From the NCBI GenBank assembly GCA_022385755.1, contig MU278369.1:1-64000 (forward strand): DNA of 64,000 bases, in the 5' to 3' direction. This document shows positions 22,701 to 34,653 of the stretch, one piece after another. Made by a program: the position numbers and the translations under genes. Source of the DNA: Trametopsis cervina. Its lineage: Eukaryota; Basidiomycota; Agaricomycetes; Polyporales; Irpicaceae. Below the pieces are notes generated by a model, which was given only the letters and a program-made list of their open reading frames with translations, was not told where the DNA came from and ran no database searches. Each line of letters starts with the position of its first letter. Position 1 is the stretch's first letter.

Positions 22701-25695
22701 CTAGTCCCGGGGAGGGGCATTCTCAGGGGTATTGACAGGCCAGACACTCTCGCGGCCTTCCCTCTCGCGCTGGAGACTTACCGACCTGTCACCACGTTTG
22801 AGGGGCACAGCATGGACGGGGGTCGGCTGGTGATGCTCGCGAGGAGAGGGAGGCTGGTGGTGCGGAACAGGTTGAGTCGACGGGGGACGAGTGCTGGGAT
22901 GGGAAAGATGCGACATCCTCATATCTTCCATTCCACGTCTCACGCCTGCCATCATGCGCTCTGTCTTCATGAGCAAGTCTTCCAACTTGCGCTTCTCTTC
23001 TGCAAGCTCTGTATAATGCCTGTCTAAGTCGTGCATGGTGGGCACAGGCGGAGGAGTGTGATGCGGAGTGTACGCGTATGACGACGAGTACCCATGAGCG
23101 AGACTGTGGGGGGGTGGGAGGACGTATCCTGAGCCAGAGGTACTAACTCCGGGTCCGGCTAGAGGAGAGTGAGTCCTACTAGGTGCACCCAACGCAGCGG
23201 CAGAACCCGAGCGTACGTAACTTGCTGGAGCCCCCTCCCTGAGCAAGGACGCCGACTCACCAAGCGCAGCGTTTAAAGGGGGGAGGTCGAATCCACCGTG
23301 AGGGTTTTGAGAATGCAGGTGGGAATGAGTGAATGGGTTGCCTCTCGGAGCACCAGAGCCGTATCTCCCGTCTGAGCTTCCAGGACGGCCAGCAGACAGT
23401 CTTGCTGGTTCTATTTTCACATCACCCGAAAGATCAGCAGTCAGACGACATGCCTGTTGCAACAACGACATACCATCGACCCAAGCATGCGCTGGCTCTC
23501 TCGAAGGTGTTCCGGCAGTTGCTCTGCCGCCCCTACGACGGGTCGTTGGTTGCTCGTCATCGTCAATTTCCATGGCTTGTGCGGCTTCCCTCTCTCTCTC
23601 TGCCTTGGTTTTTCTAACCCTCTTCCTCTTCGGCTGCCCTTCCTGCTCCTCTGCTTCCTCCTCCGGGCCAAACCCTTGTGAGCTGTGCGAGCGGCCAACG
23701 CTTGCCAAGACTTCGGCAGCTGCTTGGTCCGACATACGATCTTGTGCGTTCGGCGATCCAGGAGCTCCGGGGGCAGCTGAAACACGCTTACGGCGCTTGA
23801 TTACAGTCTTTTTCATGGAATTAGGGCGGTGCGTGCCGTGAAGCTTGAAGTACAGACCTAGTTGATTAGGGAACGTTAGCCTCTGGCCTCGTAAATGCGT
23901 GAGAGGAGAAAGATTTGTATAAAGTAGAAGTGGATGTAGAAATTGGCTGGTGGCAATAGGAAAGCGGGAATAAGAGATCTAGCTCTGTTTGTAGCTTGAA
24001 CTTGGTGGGACGGTCAACTATGGTGAAGAATCGAGGTGCGCGCTGGCACTATCTGATAAGACAACGCTTCCAGATTAAACGCCCTAAGCGCCTTTTTAAC
24101 CCGGGTTGACACGGCATGCCACCACGTGGCAGCAGCCGTGCCACGCCCAAAATCCGAGACAGCGATGAAAGATGCGATGGGGTAGCAACGAATGCAGGAC
24201 GGAAGATAAAGGTGTGACACAAAGATGAAGGATAAATGACAGATGACAAGACGTACCACAAGCATTACAAATATTGTTCCCAACATCGTCCCTCCTCCAC
24301 AAAGGAGTCGTCGAAGTTCCACAGTTCGCGCAACTCAACGCACCAACTGCAGCTGCGGCACCAGGAGTCTTTGCGTTGGGACGCATCTTGCTGTTGGCCT
24401 CCGGCGAAGGCGCCGGTGGCGAAGGTGGTGGAGGGGGAGCAGTTGACGAGCCGCTCGTGGTGGTTATTGCGTTGTTGTTGAAGGTCGGACAGCCAGAGCA
24501 TGCGGAGGTTCCACCGGTGCCGTCACATCGTCCGTCGCCGGGGCATGTGCCGGCTAGGTGCGCATTCGTCTGAGATTGATCCTTTGCCGATCCGGCCGCG
24601 ACGGGTGAAGCCTGGTTGGTTCCAACGGGCGGTGAAGCAGCTGGCGTCGGTATGCGTATCGCAGTGGCCGGAGGGGATTTAGGCGACATTTCCTGCTGAT
24701 CGACAGAATCTTTGTTAGAACAATGTACGTATATAGTACAATTATAGATGATTTACGTCAACAACGGTGTTCGCGTCTGGGTGAGTCGCAGAGGCCACAG
24801 TATTAGCTGTCGCTGAAGAGCGACTGAGGTTGGTAGGTCGTGGCATGTTTTTGTGTTTCCAGTAGAGGCCTGCTTGGGCGGGAGAGGATATCCGGATGCA
24901 CGAGGCAGGCATCGTACAAGCACCACGATCGAGCGCCATAGTGAGGCAGATGGGACAGCCACGTTAATGTATGCATGCATGGTCGATACCAGCAGTGGAT
25001 AGAAGGATGGGTAGATGAGAAGAAAGGAGAAGGAAACGCGTCAGTGATGATCGTTAACAGCGAGGCGTGTATAAGCAGAAAGGCAGACAAAGATGTAGAA
25101 GATGTGTTTGAGATCATGCCCAGACCCTCAGAAGGCCGCTATTGAGCATAGAAATGCCCATATAGGCAGGTATCTCCTCACCGAAGCGGTGAGGAATCAA
25201 TACCTGATTAGCCTTGTCGAAACGTTGTGAAGATCCCTAGATCCACGTGGCGGACGAGAGACCTCCCATATCCCTCCAAAAGGACCGAGAACAGCAGAAA
25301 CGCTTAATGATGAAGCAAAACTCACCGCACGCATTGCACACTGCCTTTCCTTCGCCGTCTCTACGCCACAATGGGGTGGAGAAGGCACCGCAATTCGCAC
25401 AAGGAGGCTTTGAGTTGATCACTGACTGCGACGTGGCTTGATTTTGACCAAGCGAGGGGTCGGCATTTTCGGTGCTCTTTGCCCTGGCGGGTGGATCTAT
25501 GCTGGGCGCTGGAGCAATGCGTTGCAGACTCTGTGTAGGGGAGGGTGAGGACGGGGTAGGCGTGGGTGAGGGCTGTTGTTCGATGCCGTTCCTAGAGTGA
25601 TCGGAAGCCGGAGGTGTTATCTGTCCATTAAAGTGAATCTTGGACAGTGCTGGGTTGTGCATGCTGACGGGAGAGGCCATGACTACGGCAGGCAT
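22701..25695 (-). CDS. sreA: Two-finger GATA factor, SreA/Urbs1-type iron-uptake repressor
   Basis: Exons 25695-25326, 24869-24757, 24695-24257 and 23857-22701 give 692 residues. Finger 1 spans Cys99-Cys123 ([20 protein letters not shown], then [18 protein letters not shown]). Finger 2 spans Cys283-Cys307 ([20 protein letters not shown], then [18 protein letters not shown]). Between them is the Cys-rich motif [20 protein letters not shown] (Cys212, 218, 227, 230). This is the mark of the siderophore/iron-responsive GATA repressors (SreA, SRE, Urbs1, Fep1), in which it takes part in iron sensing. A basic region (VIKRRKRV) follows finger 2. A coiled coil ([20 protein letters not shown]) lies near the C-terminus, as in relatives. 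These factors shut off siderophore and iron-uptake genes when iron is plentiful. Introns split both fingers directly after CNACG. GATA cores upstream suggest self-regulation. Confidence 0.94.
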
Positions 25696-25751
25696 GGTAT
25701 TATGTGTAGCCCGGGGAAGAGGAAGGCGAGAAGGTAGCTAGGCGCGATTAC

Positions 25752-26205
25752 GATAAGACGAGTAAGAGTAGATTAGGGTAGACGACGAGAAAAGGAGAAG
25801 ACACGTCGTGCTCGACAACGGCGGGAGGGAAAGACGCGTCGGGGACGAGGCGGGAGAGTTAGAGAGCAGGCAAGGGGGAACTGGGAAGTTGAAGAAAGAG
25901 GGGAGAGATCCGTTTGGGACAGCGATGCCCGGGAAGGGAGTTAACTCTGATAAAATGCAGATTATCAATCTTCCTCAGCCAATCACCCGCCGCTCATTTC
26001 GTCTTATCGAATTATGTAATATTTTCCCCATCTTATCTTGTAGCCACTCAATAAGAACACTCTGATTTAGGCAGCTGTAATCGTCTAAATTCCCGTAAAG
26101 ATGACCTCACGTTGCTGTGTCGTATGTAACGCTCGAGTCGGGAAGGCGGTATTGCCTCTGCTCCTCCCGAGGCCGACAGAAGGTGTTCCCAGCCATACAA
26201 GATAA
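25752..26205. promoter_or_regulatory. Cluster of GATAA motifs upstream of the SreA-like gene
   Basis: GATAA or TTATC cores occur at about 25752, 25949, 25962, 26004, 26033 and 26201, that is 57-510 bp upstream of the start codon. One pair is arranged as GATAA, 8 bp, TTATC. GATA repressors of this type bind ATCWGATAA-like sites. The cores are short and some will be chance matches. Confidence 0.4.
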
Positions 26206-27902
26206 GGCGTTGGAATCATTCCCCATTGATTCTTGTACTTGACGCTTCAAAGGAAGAAAACATGAAATCTGCCCACTGCTCTCGGTTCCCGTGAGATAAT
26301 GATGTGGACCGAAACCTACAGGTGCCGCTCTAGATGCGACAAGATTCGCCAAAAAAACGCCTGGACGAACCGCAGCCAGTAATGCAGCGACTTTGCGGAG
26401 AAACACCGACTTCTCTGCTTTCCCCCTACCCCGCCGCGAACAAAACTAAGCGATCGTCGATAGTCACAGGAGCCTCAACAAGACGGTCGCCTTGTGCGCG
26501 GGTGACCAGGACGGATATCAAGCTATTGGGTTTGGCTTGGTTTGGCGCGCCACTAGCGCACTGCCAGCTGGCACACTGCTGCAGGACAATCAACGGGGTG
26601 ATAAGATAAACATTTGCTGCCGAAAAATCAGGGGTTCCTACGCACAGCGATCCTGATCTTGGGTATCAAAAGGTGGGAATATTTACTGTGATGTCTAATT
26701 CCCGCTGTCAAATGAGGTGATTTTAGCAGACCGGATCGTCATATTCATCACTAGATCTTGGACGTACCTGCAACGCACTCTCGGACTTGCAAGATTGGGC
26801 TAAAGCCGTCTGTTATCATATATACCGTATAAGGACGCTGGGATGGGAAAACCGCACGCGGACTGCCTCATGACTGTGAGACAGCGTGTCGGCAGCGTCT
26901 AGTAGGGGTCATGCGAGGTATAGAATCCGTCAGCAAGGGCGACACCCTTGGCTGGTCTGTTGCCGCCCTTCTATCACCGTGAGGAGGCTGAGCATCTCAA
27001 AGCCGTCGATACCGGAAGATTTCAGGCGGTTGGGGTTGGCTTCGAAGGATTGCCGGCTTCAACAGTTGTAACAGTACCATAAAGTAGAGGATATTCATAG
27101 ATTGACAAGTATCATCAACTCAGGCTCTGGATGATCAGGAGATGAGATGCAACCCCGAAACGTAGGACTCACCTGAGCAGATTGAGAGATAGACGACTGC
27201 AGCTAGTGTTTCACGGACTGTCCGGCATGTACATTACAAAACGTACATCAAGGTTTGTTGCATCGATACCCCTCGGTTTGTGTGAACAAGGAAATGCCGT
27301 TTACTTGAATGTTTTCTTGGGGTCAGACGATCGTCCATGCATGCATAGCGTGCTGGCACGGAACATGAGTAGATGATTACAAAAGACACGCGGGCGAGCA
27401 TGCACATAATATTGAGCCATTTATGCGTAAGATTGGAAGTCGAAGCAAGGCTGTTTTCGTACTTGATGAAGTCCCGCCCTATAATTAAGATGACTGGTGT
27501 TAGTGGCAGGACACACTACACATTCGGGTCCGCGAGAAGGGGAAAGCCAGCCGTGAGACCGACCTATGATATGCATGTGAAGCTACCGGCTATAGAGCAA
27601 AAGTGGTAAATGTCTCTTAGTGGTCCAAACGATGCTTGAGCTCGACTTCGGTGAGGTAGCTGCCTAAGGAAAAAACCTGCGAAAGACCTTTGTAATGTCA
27701 GAATTTGATATTAGGAGACGGATTTATTATCGGTGTGGTCGTTTCGTGACCGGAATTCAGTAAAGATATGTTGTGTGGTGTGAGCGTTGATGGAGGTTGA
27801 TGGATCCCGTTTTGGTAGCTTACATAAGCATCTCGGACTAGGCGCAGGACACAACCCGCCCCCCGCCCTACACATCGGCAACCGCAAAATCTTCAAGACA
27901 CC
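26206..27902. other. Intergenic between the SreA-like gene and RPL37
   Basis: About 1.7 kb with no gene I can support. Open frames are below 100 codons and carry no motifs. The part next to 27903 must include the RPL37 promoter. Confidence 0.45.
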
Positions 27903-28690
27903 ATGGTGAGTTAGATCCCGAAACGCTGCCAGTCGGACGGATATCTGCTGTTACGGAGGATGAGCGTATGGATGGAATGGATCGGAGAAGTTTGGACGAT
28001 GGATGGGAGGAAGGCAGGCCGGATGTAGGGTTTCGTATGGGAGGCGCAGAGATTCAGCAGATGTCCCGAAGACCATGGCAGCGTTCTACAGTATGTACGC
28101 AGTGACTGATCCTGTTTGTCTCTCTAGACGAAAGGTTCGTTCCCTCGCAAAAGCAAAAGCTGCATTCCATAGAACTAATGAACTTTGGTATTTTGACGGT
28201 GCATAGGTACCACATCCTTCGGGTGAGTAACGTCTGTCATTCACATTCGTGCTTTCCTTTGACATATTCCTCTTTATCTCTTTAGTAAGCGGCACACCAA
28301 GTCCCACACCCTCTGCCGTCGGTGTGGCAGCCGTTCGTTCCACAAGCAGCACCACGGTGAATATCTCCACAACTGCCTCTCTATGCACATTCTCACCGAG
28401 ACCCTTGAATGAACAACCCAACGTTGTCGATCTACCTTCACAGAGTGTGCGCAATGTGGATACCCTCGCGCAAAGCTGAGGTCGTATGAGTGGGGTCAGA
28501 AGGCCAAGCGCCGAAAGACCACTGGTACTGGACGTATGCGTTACCTCAAGGAAGTCTCGAGACGTTTCAAGAACGGCTTCAGGTAAACACACACTTTCAG
28601 GCTCGACTATCCTACCTTTTTACTAAACGCCCCTTCTGCAGGGAAAACACTCGCGCTGTCAAGCGGGTCAAGCCGACTGCAGAGGCATAA
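27903..28690 (+). CDS. RPL37: 60S ribosomal protein eL37
   Basis: Exons 27903-27905, 28128-28134, 28207-28222, 28286-28356, 28444-28582 and 28642-28690 give 94 residues: [60 protein letters not shown], then a basic tail ending RVKPTAEA. The zinc ribbon has CRRC and CAQC pairs, as expected for eL37, and the length fits the family (about 90-97). The protein binds rRNA in the large subunit. The coding part of exon 1 is just the ATG codon and exon 2 is 7 nt, so splicing must define two tiny exons. Introns in ribosomal-protein genes near the start codon are common in fungi. The assignment is firm; the micro-exon borders rest on splice signals and frame. Confidence 0.94.
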
Positions 28691-29220
28691 TCTCCCCATT
28701 GCAAACGGAAATAGGGTCTGCCGCCGGGCTTTTTATTCTTCTTTGCATACGCATTCCCCCTCCATGTTACATCCCTGTATACTCTTGCAGCACGTCCTAT
28801 CGCTTTCCCTTCTTTGTGCAAAATACATGAGCCATGCTATGCCCATGCCCCCTATGGTGCAAACGAGTGAGGGCCAATGGATCAGGAGATCATGCCGGCA
28901 GCAGCTTTCAGACGAGATGTGCGTAGTTAATTTCCATGTTTCATCACCAGGTTGCCTTTTTCTTTGAAGACAAAGGAGGTACACCGCTGATGTATACAAA
29001 CGCCGTGGCTCTTTGTGAGTTCCCCGTCCGAGTCACCGGTTCCTAATCATGAGCGTAACGTAAAGCAGATATCACATATATCACATACCCGCTGGTACAA
29101 CAGAACAAAGCTGCTGTAGTGCCTCTCGTATATTCGTCTTTCCTCCTTCTAATAGTGCCACTCGAGCTATCTCAAAGACCAAACCCTGCGATATTTCTGA
29201 CCAGCTGGCTACCATTAGCG
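28691..29220. other. Intergenic, no gene seen
   Basis: This space follows RPL37. An ATG at 28990 with a possible GT donor soon after could be an upstream exon of the next gene, but I could not join it convincingly. Confidence 0.4.
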
Positions 29221-29779
29221 ATGCGTCCGTCCGATATCATACGGCGTCCACATGCTCCTTCCATTAAGTATCGCCAAATATCACTCATACCTGGATTGTC
29301 ACCCGAGGAGCAATTTGTACTGACTGTAAGTCTCGCTGTATACGATCACCTCCTTCGCCGACATTCTGGCCTACCTACAGAGAGATGTACCGAAAATAGC
29401 GTCGAAGTACTTGGACCGTACAAAACCTTTGTCCCAACAAGACGCATATGCTCTCACTGAAGTGGTAAAGGAGGTGCGTCCGGTCGTCGTGTAGCCCACA
29501 TGTCTCACTTCTCACAGTCGCGTCGTCGTGTCGGTCCGTCAGTGCACATCGCGGTTCCCGTTCTTGCAGCGTTACGAGTCCTCATGGCCCGTTGAAGTGC
29601 GACTACGGTCTTACTTGAAATATACCGTGCAGAGAGAAAAGCAGCTGGCACAACCACACCAACGAAATGAATCCGCTGCACAGGAATCACGAGACTCGTT
29701 GATGCCAGGCCCTAGTCATATTGTCAGGCGGATCGTCATTCGCTCTCGTCCTGTATGTTCTCGTCCTCATCGCTACTAG
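29221..29779 (+). CDS. Small unrecognised protein, three exons
   Basis: Exons 29221-29325, 29381-29473 and 29543-29779 give 144 residues, all with phase-0 introns. The sequence runs MRPSDIIRRPHAPSIKYRQI, SPEEQFVLT, RDVPKIASKYLDRTKPLSQQ, DAYALTEVVKE, then CTSRFPFLQRYESSWPVEVR and LRSYLKYTVQREKQLA, with a basic tail. I do not recognise the family. The FPFLQRYESSWPVEVRLRSY stretch looks like a structured motif, and the model closes in frame across both introns, which argues for a real gene. It could begin further upstream, since the frame stays open to about 29119. No signal peptide or membrane helix is seen in the chosen model. Confidence 0.55.
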
Positions 29780-30205
29780 GATCATAGCTGACCTTGCTAT
29801 GAAGACCTCCACCAGGCGCAGACTACAGACTGAGCAGCGGGGCAGAATCTGACAAAAGCCAGCCAAGATGTTGAGGGTGAACCTGTTTGCTTTGATAGTT
29901 GTACGGAATGATGAGGATGAATAGTTGCACTCGTCTTGAGAGTGGATGTATAGTATCAGTTATTTCAATGGACTATCTGCATCCATTTAAATCTCACGGC
30001 AGCTGTGTTCCCATTGGGGGCAATATATGGAAAGTGTAGAGGATCAAATTTGCCACATAATCGACGCCCACGAAGTAACCCCTCCGGTTCTCTGAAATCT
30101 GTATCCACACCGACTGTGCACTCATTTACTGTACTCGCTTGGACATCCTCTGACTTCTCCAAGCTTTCCACAGCAGCGAAAAAAAACAATCCGACAATGG
30201 AATGA
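29780..30205. other. Intergenic, no gene seen
   Basis: Spacer before the tRNA gene. A 66-codon open frame ending at 30205 has no supporting motif. Confidence 0.4.
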
Positions 30206-30289
30206 GGGCCTGGCCGGGAATTGAACCCGGGACCTCCTCCAAATAAGGCAACACCCTAAGAAGGAATCATACTACTAGACCACCAGGCC
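30206..30289 (-). tRNA. tRNA-Pro (anticodon AGG) with a 12-nt intron
   Basis: On the minus strand the acceptor arms GGCCTGG (30289-30283) and CCAGGCC (30213-30207) pair. The D-arm has GTCTAGTAGTATGA and the T-arm has GGTTCAATTCC. The anticodon stem CCTTC/GGAGG encloses TTAGGG, an intron of about 12 nt (30253-30242) after position 37, then T. The anticodon AGG is at 30257-30255. Fungal tRNA-Pro genes often carry an intron at this place. The closing CCA is not encoded, as expected. Confidence 0.92.
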
Positions 30290-30693
30290 GTTGTAAACAG
30301 GGCCAGCCCGGCTAGTCATGAGGAGGACACTGAAGTAGGTAAGGTTTAACGCATGGCATGATGGGCTGCTAACTGCTCCGCACATATGATGTATATACAC
30401 AAGATGGCTATGATGGGATAATAGACATGAATAACTGGGATATAATATGTTTTATCTTCGAGGCAGACGGTGTCTGTTCACAGCATTAGTTGGGCAGTAC
30501 AACGGGAGTATCGCCCGCTACAGTGGAGCATCCCACACATTCGTCGAGACACTCATAGCAGGGGCAGCACCATGAACAATGAGTCACATCTACAACAATT
30601 AGATTGATACATCATCCGTGTAGTCCAGATACCTAAGCACAAGCCGACTCGGTTAACCCAATACACTGTAAATACTGATAGCACAAACGAAGG
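30290..30693. other. Intergenic, no gene seen
   Basis: Spacer between the tRNA gene and the end of the VPS9-domain gene. A short 3' untranslated region is likely. Confidence 0.45.
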
Positions 30694-33600
30694 TCACTCA
30701 TGGAAGCCACCCATCGCCCGGACGGCTTCCACCATTCGTTTGTACTCTCTCAATAACTCTGCCACTTCCGAAACCTTGATATCATCCTCACTACACTCGA
30801 GGAAGCGGGCATTGGGGGGCGAGATCCGGATACCCACCGGCGAAGCTGCTCTCGAAGACATCGGCGAGTCATAACGGGTCATAGCCTGAGGTGGAATCAG
30901 AAGAGAGGAGCGTCTTGAGGCTGGCGGTGAAGCCTACAAAAGCATCTTTCAGCGGAACCCACAAATACTCTGCAGTCAAGACGCACCTTGCTAGTTTCCG
31001 CTGCCTGAGGATGTGAAAGACGTGACAGCCCCGTTACACTGGCTAGCCGATCCGTGATGCTTTTACGCCCATTCGGTAGCCTGCGCTTCCGCCTGCCACT
31101 CCTGCTGTTCATCATGCTCTCAAAGCTGCGAATACTTCGAGCATCATGTTCCTCCCCATTTCCATCTTCGTCCTCCTCATCTTCATCGTCCTCATCATCC
31201 TCGTCCTCGTCATCCTCGTCCTCCGAGTCGGCCCTCCGCGATGAGCGCACCGATGCAGGACGCGACGGCACCTCAAGCAACGGCTGGCCGTCCTCGTCCT
31301 TCTGTACAGGGGTCTTCGCGCGGATGCCTGCTCCAGGTAACGACGCCGCGAGGCTTGCGATCGAGAATGCCGTGTCGCGTCGGAGCAGCCCGAACCCAGG
31401 GCGCGTTGCGTTCCATGGCGCAGACTCCTGCAGGTCGGGGTCTGCAGCTGGCGCATCGGTGTTGGCTTGCGCTGCCCCTGGGAGGAACGCACGCAAGACA
31501 CCGAACGAAGTGTCGACGACACCTGAGATGACCTTGTTCGCGGACCCAGCAATAGCATCGACCTGCTGCTCCACCCTGCCTCGGAGGCTGGCTTGCACGC
31601 TCCGCGGAGAAGCAGGCTCGGACCCTGGCCGTGTAACGGTGATAGGTGTCAACTCTGCAGTGCTACAAGACGACATGGGGTCAGGATACATGTACTACAT
31701 GATCACACATACAGGAAAGAAAACTCGGACGTACCTGATAACGTTCTTCTCGCTCTCTCCAAGGCCGAGTGCCGCGAGGTCTACGTTCTCCAAAAACTCC
31801 GCGACAGCCATCAGGTTGATCAAGCAGTAGCTCTCCTCGCCGCCGACGGTTTGGTTGCGGAAACGTTGGGTGTACAGCAAGTGAGAGACAAGGTGCGGAG
31901 GATTCGCCTTCACCGCAGCGAAGATCATTAGCGGCAGAATAATGTCGCCTGATACAGGCGTCGGGGTCGTAGGCGGGGCAGGCGATATAGTCAGTCGGGG
32001 CGACGTCGACCGCGCCGGTGCCGCCTCAGGAGCTTCAACGTTGGCAGAGTCAGTATCGTCTTCTTGCGGACGTGTAGACTTGGGCGATAGAACGACGGTT
32101 GGTGAATCGTGCAGCAACCCAGGAGACAACACCCCATGCGCATCGCGTAGATCGTCATCATTATCGTCGTCCTCCTCGTCGGACGTGCTCCTGCCAAAGG
32201 TATGTGCGCGCGGCGTCTTGTCGTCTAGTAGTTCATCTTCAGGCTTGAGCTTGATCGGCGGCAGCCTCGAAAGCCCGTCTAATCGGAGCGCATACATAAG
32301 TGATCGCTTGCGTCAACCTAGGGTCCGTGCTTACCAACGAGTATCTTGTGCGCCGCGACGAGCACGGCTGCCTTGTCAGCGGGCGCACGACAGGCTGCAT
32401 CCAGCTGGCTCAAGGCTGGTCAAGCAAAACACAAACAGAAACGAAGGTAAAGAAACAAGACGAATTAGTTTCCTCCCGTGCATACAGCAGAACACAGACC
32501 ACATACTCTCGCCACATGCCTTCACGACTGCTTCCACAGCCGTCGCAGACTCGCCGACGTCCACACCGAGGTGCGCCAGACTGAGATCGAGCAGGTTCAC
32601 AGCGGCTATGCGGCTCGACAGCGCCTCGTCGTGCGTTGCGTCATCCGAGCAGCCCTGCAAGAACAATCTGCAACGTCAAAGTTAGCATGTTGACCGAGGG
32701 AGAGACGCGCGTACAACGCACCGATCGTAGAACACGGTGCACAATGCGCGCTCGACCGCCTCGACTACCTCTCGGATTCGCTTCGTCCGTTCGTCCTCTT
32801 CCGGGTGTGCATGCTCCTCCGCCTCGCTCTCCTTCTCTGTGTCCAGCTCTTCCTCTGCCAAAGACGCCTTCTCGTCCGCGTCGGTCGTCTCCGTAGAGGA
32901 CGAGATCGAGCCGTGGCTAATGCTCCCGCTGTGGTGGTGATGGTGGTGATGCTGATTGCGAAACTGTGGTAACCCACGCCCACCCAAACCTGACGTCCGC
33001 CCGCCCTTCCACTTGCGCTTCACAAGCAGCGCCTCCACATCCGCATACAGTCCCTGCACGCGCCTTCCGACGTCGTCCATACTCTCCTCCTCATCCCAAC
33101 CCGCGGCGACAACGTACCCGCCCCCTCCTGCATCCTCGTGCTGCCTCCCCTTGGCCCTCGCGCTGGATTTGATGAACGGCAGCAGCCTCTCACGCTCTGC
33201 AAACTCCTCGACGCGCTCTGCGACCCACGTCGGCGCACCACTTGCCGCGAGAGTAGCACCGACGTCGCGTCTCACGCCCGTCAGCAGCGCTCGCGCAACC
33301 TCCCGCCGCACGATGCGTCGCGAGATCGTGAACGCCGGCACGCCCAACGCGTGCTCTGTTCCACCGTCCGCTGCGTTCACACTCGAGCTGGAGCTTTGCA
33401 CGTCAGACGCAGCTCCGTGGAGCGGAGTAAGCGCAGTTTGAGGGCTGGCTGGCGGGGTCTGCGGCGCCGGCGTCGATGCGCGACCGAAGAGGGACGCGAA
33501 CGGGTTCGACAACCGCGATGCGGTAGCTGCAGGCGTAGAGGTAGCCGCAGCTCCTGCTGCTGTGGTGCTTCCGGCCGTCGTTCTGGGCCGAGGAGGTAGC

Positions 33601-34653
33601 GGCGGCTTTGAGCCGGAGGTGGGGGGCGGACGAGGTGGTAGCGGTAGTGACGGGTGGTGAGAGGTGAGGCTGTAGGTCGGATAAGGTGATTCAGGCGGTG
33701 GTGGCGGCGCCGGGTTCGGAGAGGTCGGGAGCGGGAGAGGAAGAGGTGACGAGGAGGAAGAAGAAGAGGAAGGGGACGGATTGTTTGAAAGAGGTAGTTG
33801 CAGATGTGGTAGGGTGGCTGGGAGAGGCGGCAACGCGTTGAACGCTGACGGGCGGGTGGTGGGATCCTGGATGGCATGAAACACTTTCGACGACGGGTCA
33901 AGCGTCGAGCGAATTATGAGAGTCTCGCTGGAGGTGTTCAATCAACACTGGCACGCGAGAGGGCAGACGAGCAAGGGGACGGGACGTACTCTGCCATAGT
34001 GCCGCGGAGGCCCGAGAGGGTGACGGCGGGAGCGTCGCGGTGTGCACCATCCCAAAACACGACGTGGTCCTTCAGGAACTCTGGCGTGATTGTCTCGTGT
34101 GCGGGATGTGCCTCCAGTGGTAGCAGCAACGTCGCCTGCACCATACATCCCACATGCCCAGTCAATCACCGCCCAAAGGGAAAAGTGATAGCACACGCAC
34201 CTTACTACGCGCAATCGCGTCCCAAATCCTATTCCACTCCTCCCCGCGATCCGCCTCAGTCCCTAATTTCTCCAAGATAGCCCACCCCGTACTGGCAGTA
34301 TCGAGCCCACCGCGCTGCGCAGCCGCCTTCAGGTTCATCAGCTGCAGCTTGCTCGTCGCATCTCCAGGCGCGGGCTGAATTGTTACCCCGCTCGCAGTCG
34401 ACGCCGGCGCAGCGCGCTGTCGTGGGGTGTATGGTACATACCGCGGTGCACTTGCTGTTGAGGTTGAGATGGGTGCCTGGTCGGTGGAGGTGGATGTGGA
34501 GGGGGCGGCGAGTGTTGGCGAGAGCAGTGGGTGAGCGGTGAGAGACTCGTGCGAGCCTGTCCGTTGGAGGAGCGCGGAACCGTGTGCGCGACTCAGCGAG
34601 CCGTGAGGGTGTGGGTGAGGGCTCAGACTGTTGCGCTTAAGTTCGGGATTCAT
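30694..34653 (-). CDS. VPS9-domain protein (Rab5-family GEF candidate)
   Basis: Exons 34653-34201, 34135-33990, 33927-32722, 32667-32507, 32415-32335, 32278-31735, 31662-30987 and 30933-30694 give 1168 residues. The VPS9 domain is split. Its first half (about 602-690) includes RIAAVNLLDLSLAHLG and VLVAAHKILVDGLSRLPPIK. Its second half (about 793-850) includes GDIILPLMIFAAVKANPPHL, VSHLLYTQRFRN and ESYCLINLMAVAEFLENVDL. Between them is a 100-residue acidic/Ser-rich insert. The N-terminal half is disordered and rich in Pro/Ser, with a seven-His run. The C-terminal part carries a long Asp/Glu run (about 31220-31140). VPS9 domains activate Rab5-type GTPases at early endosomes. The overall layout differs from yeast Vps9, with no clear CUE domain, so this is a separate subfamily. 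Confidence 0.88.
31140..31225 (-). repeat. Acidic trinucleotide run in the VPS9-protein gene
   Basis: A run of GAC/GAG/GAT codons encodes nearly 30 Asp/Glu residues. It is low-complexity coding sequence and likely to vary in length. Confidence 0.8.

Noticed and set aside
26107..26406. 99-codon minus-strand open frame starting MFLRKVAALLAAVRPG, signal-peptide-like
   Set aside because: The hydrophobic start is weak, the rest has no features, and it lies upstream of the SreA-like gene's promoter region.
31054..31830. 258-codon plus-strand open frame opposite the VPS9 gene
   Set aside because: It is the antisense of the Asp/Glu-rich coding run (poly-Ser/Pro) and has no motif of its own.
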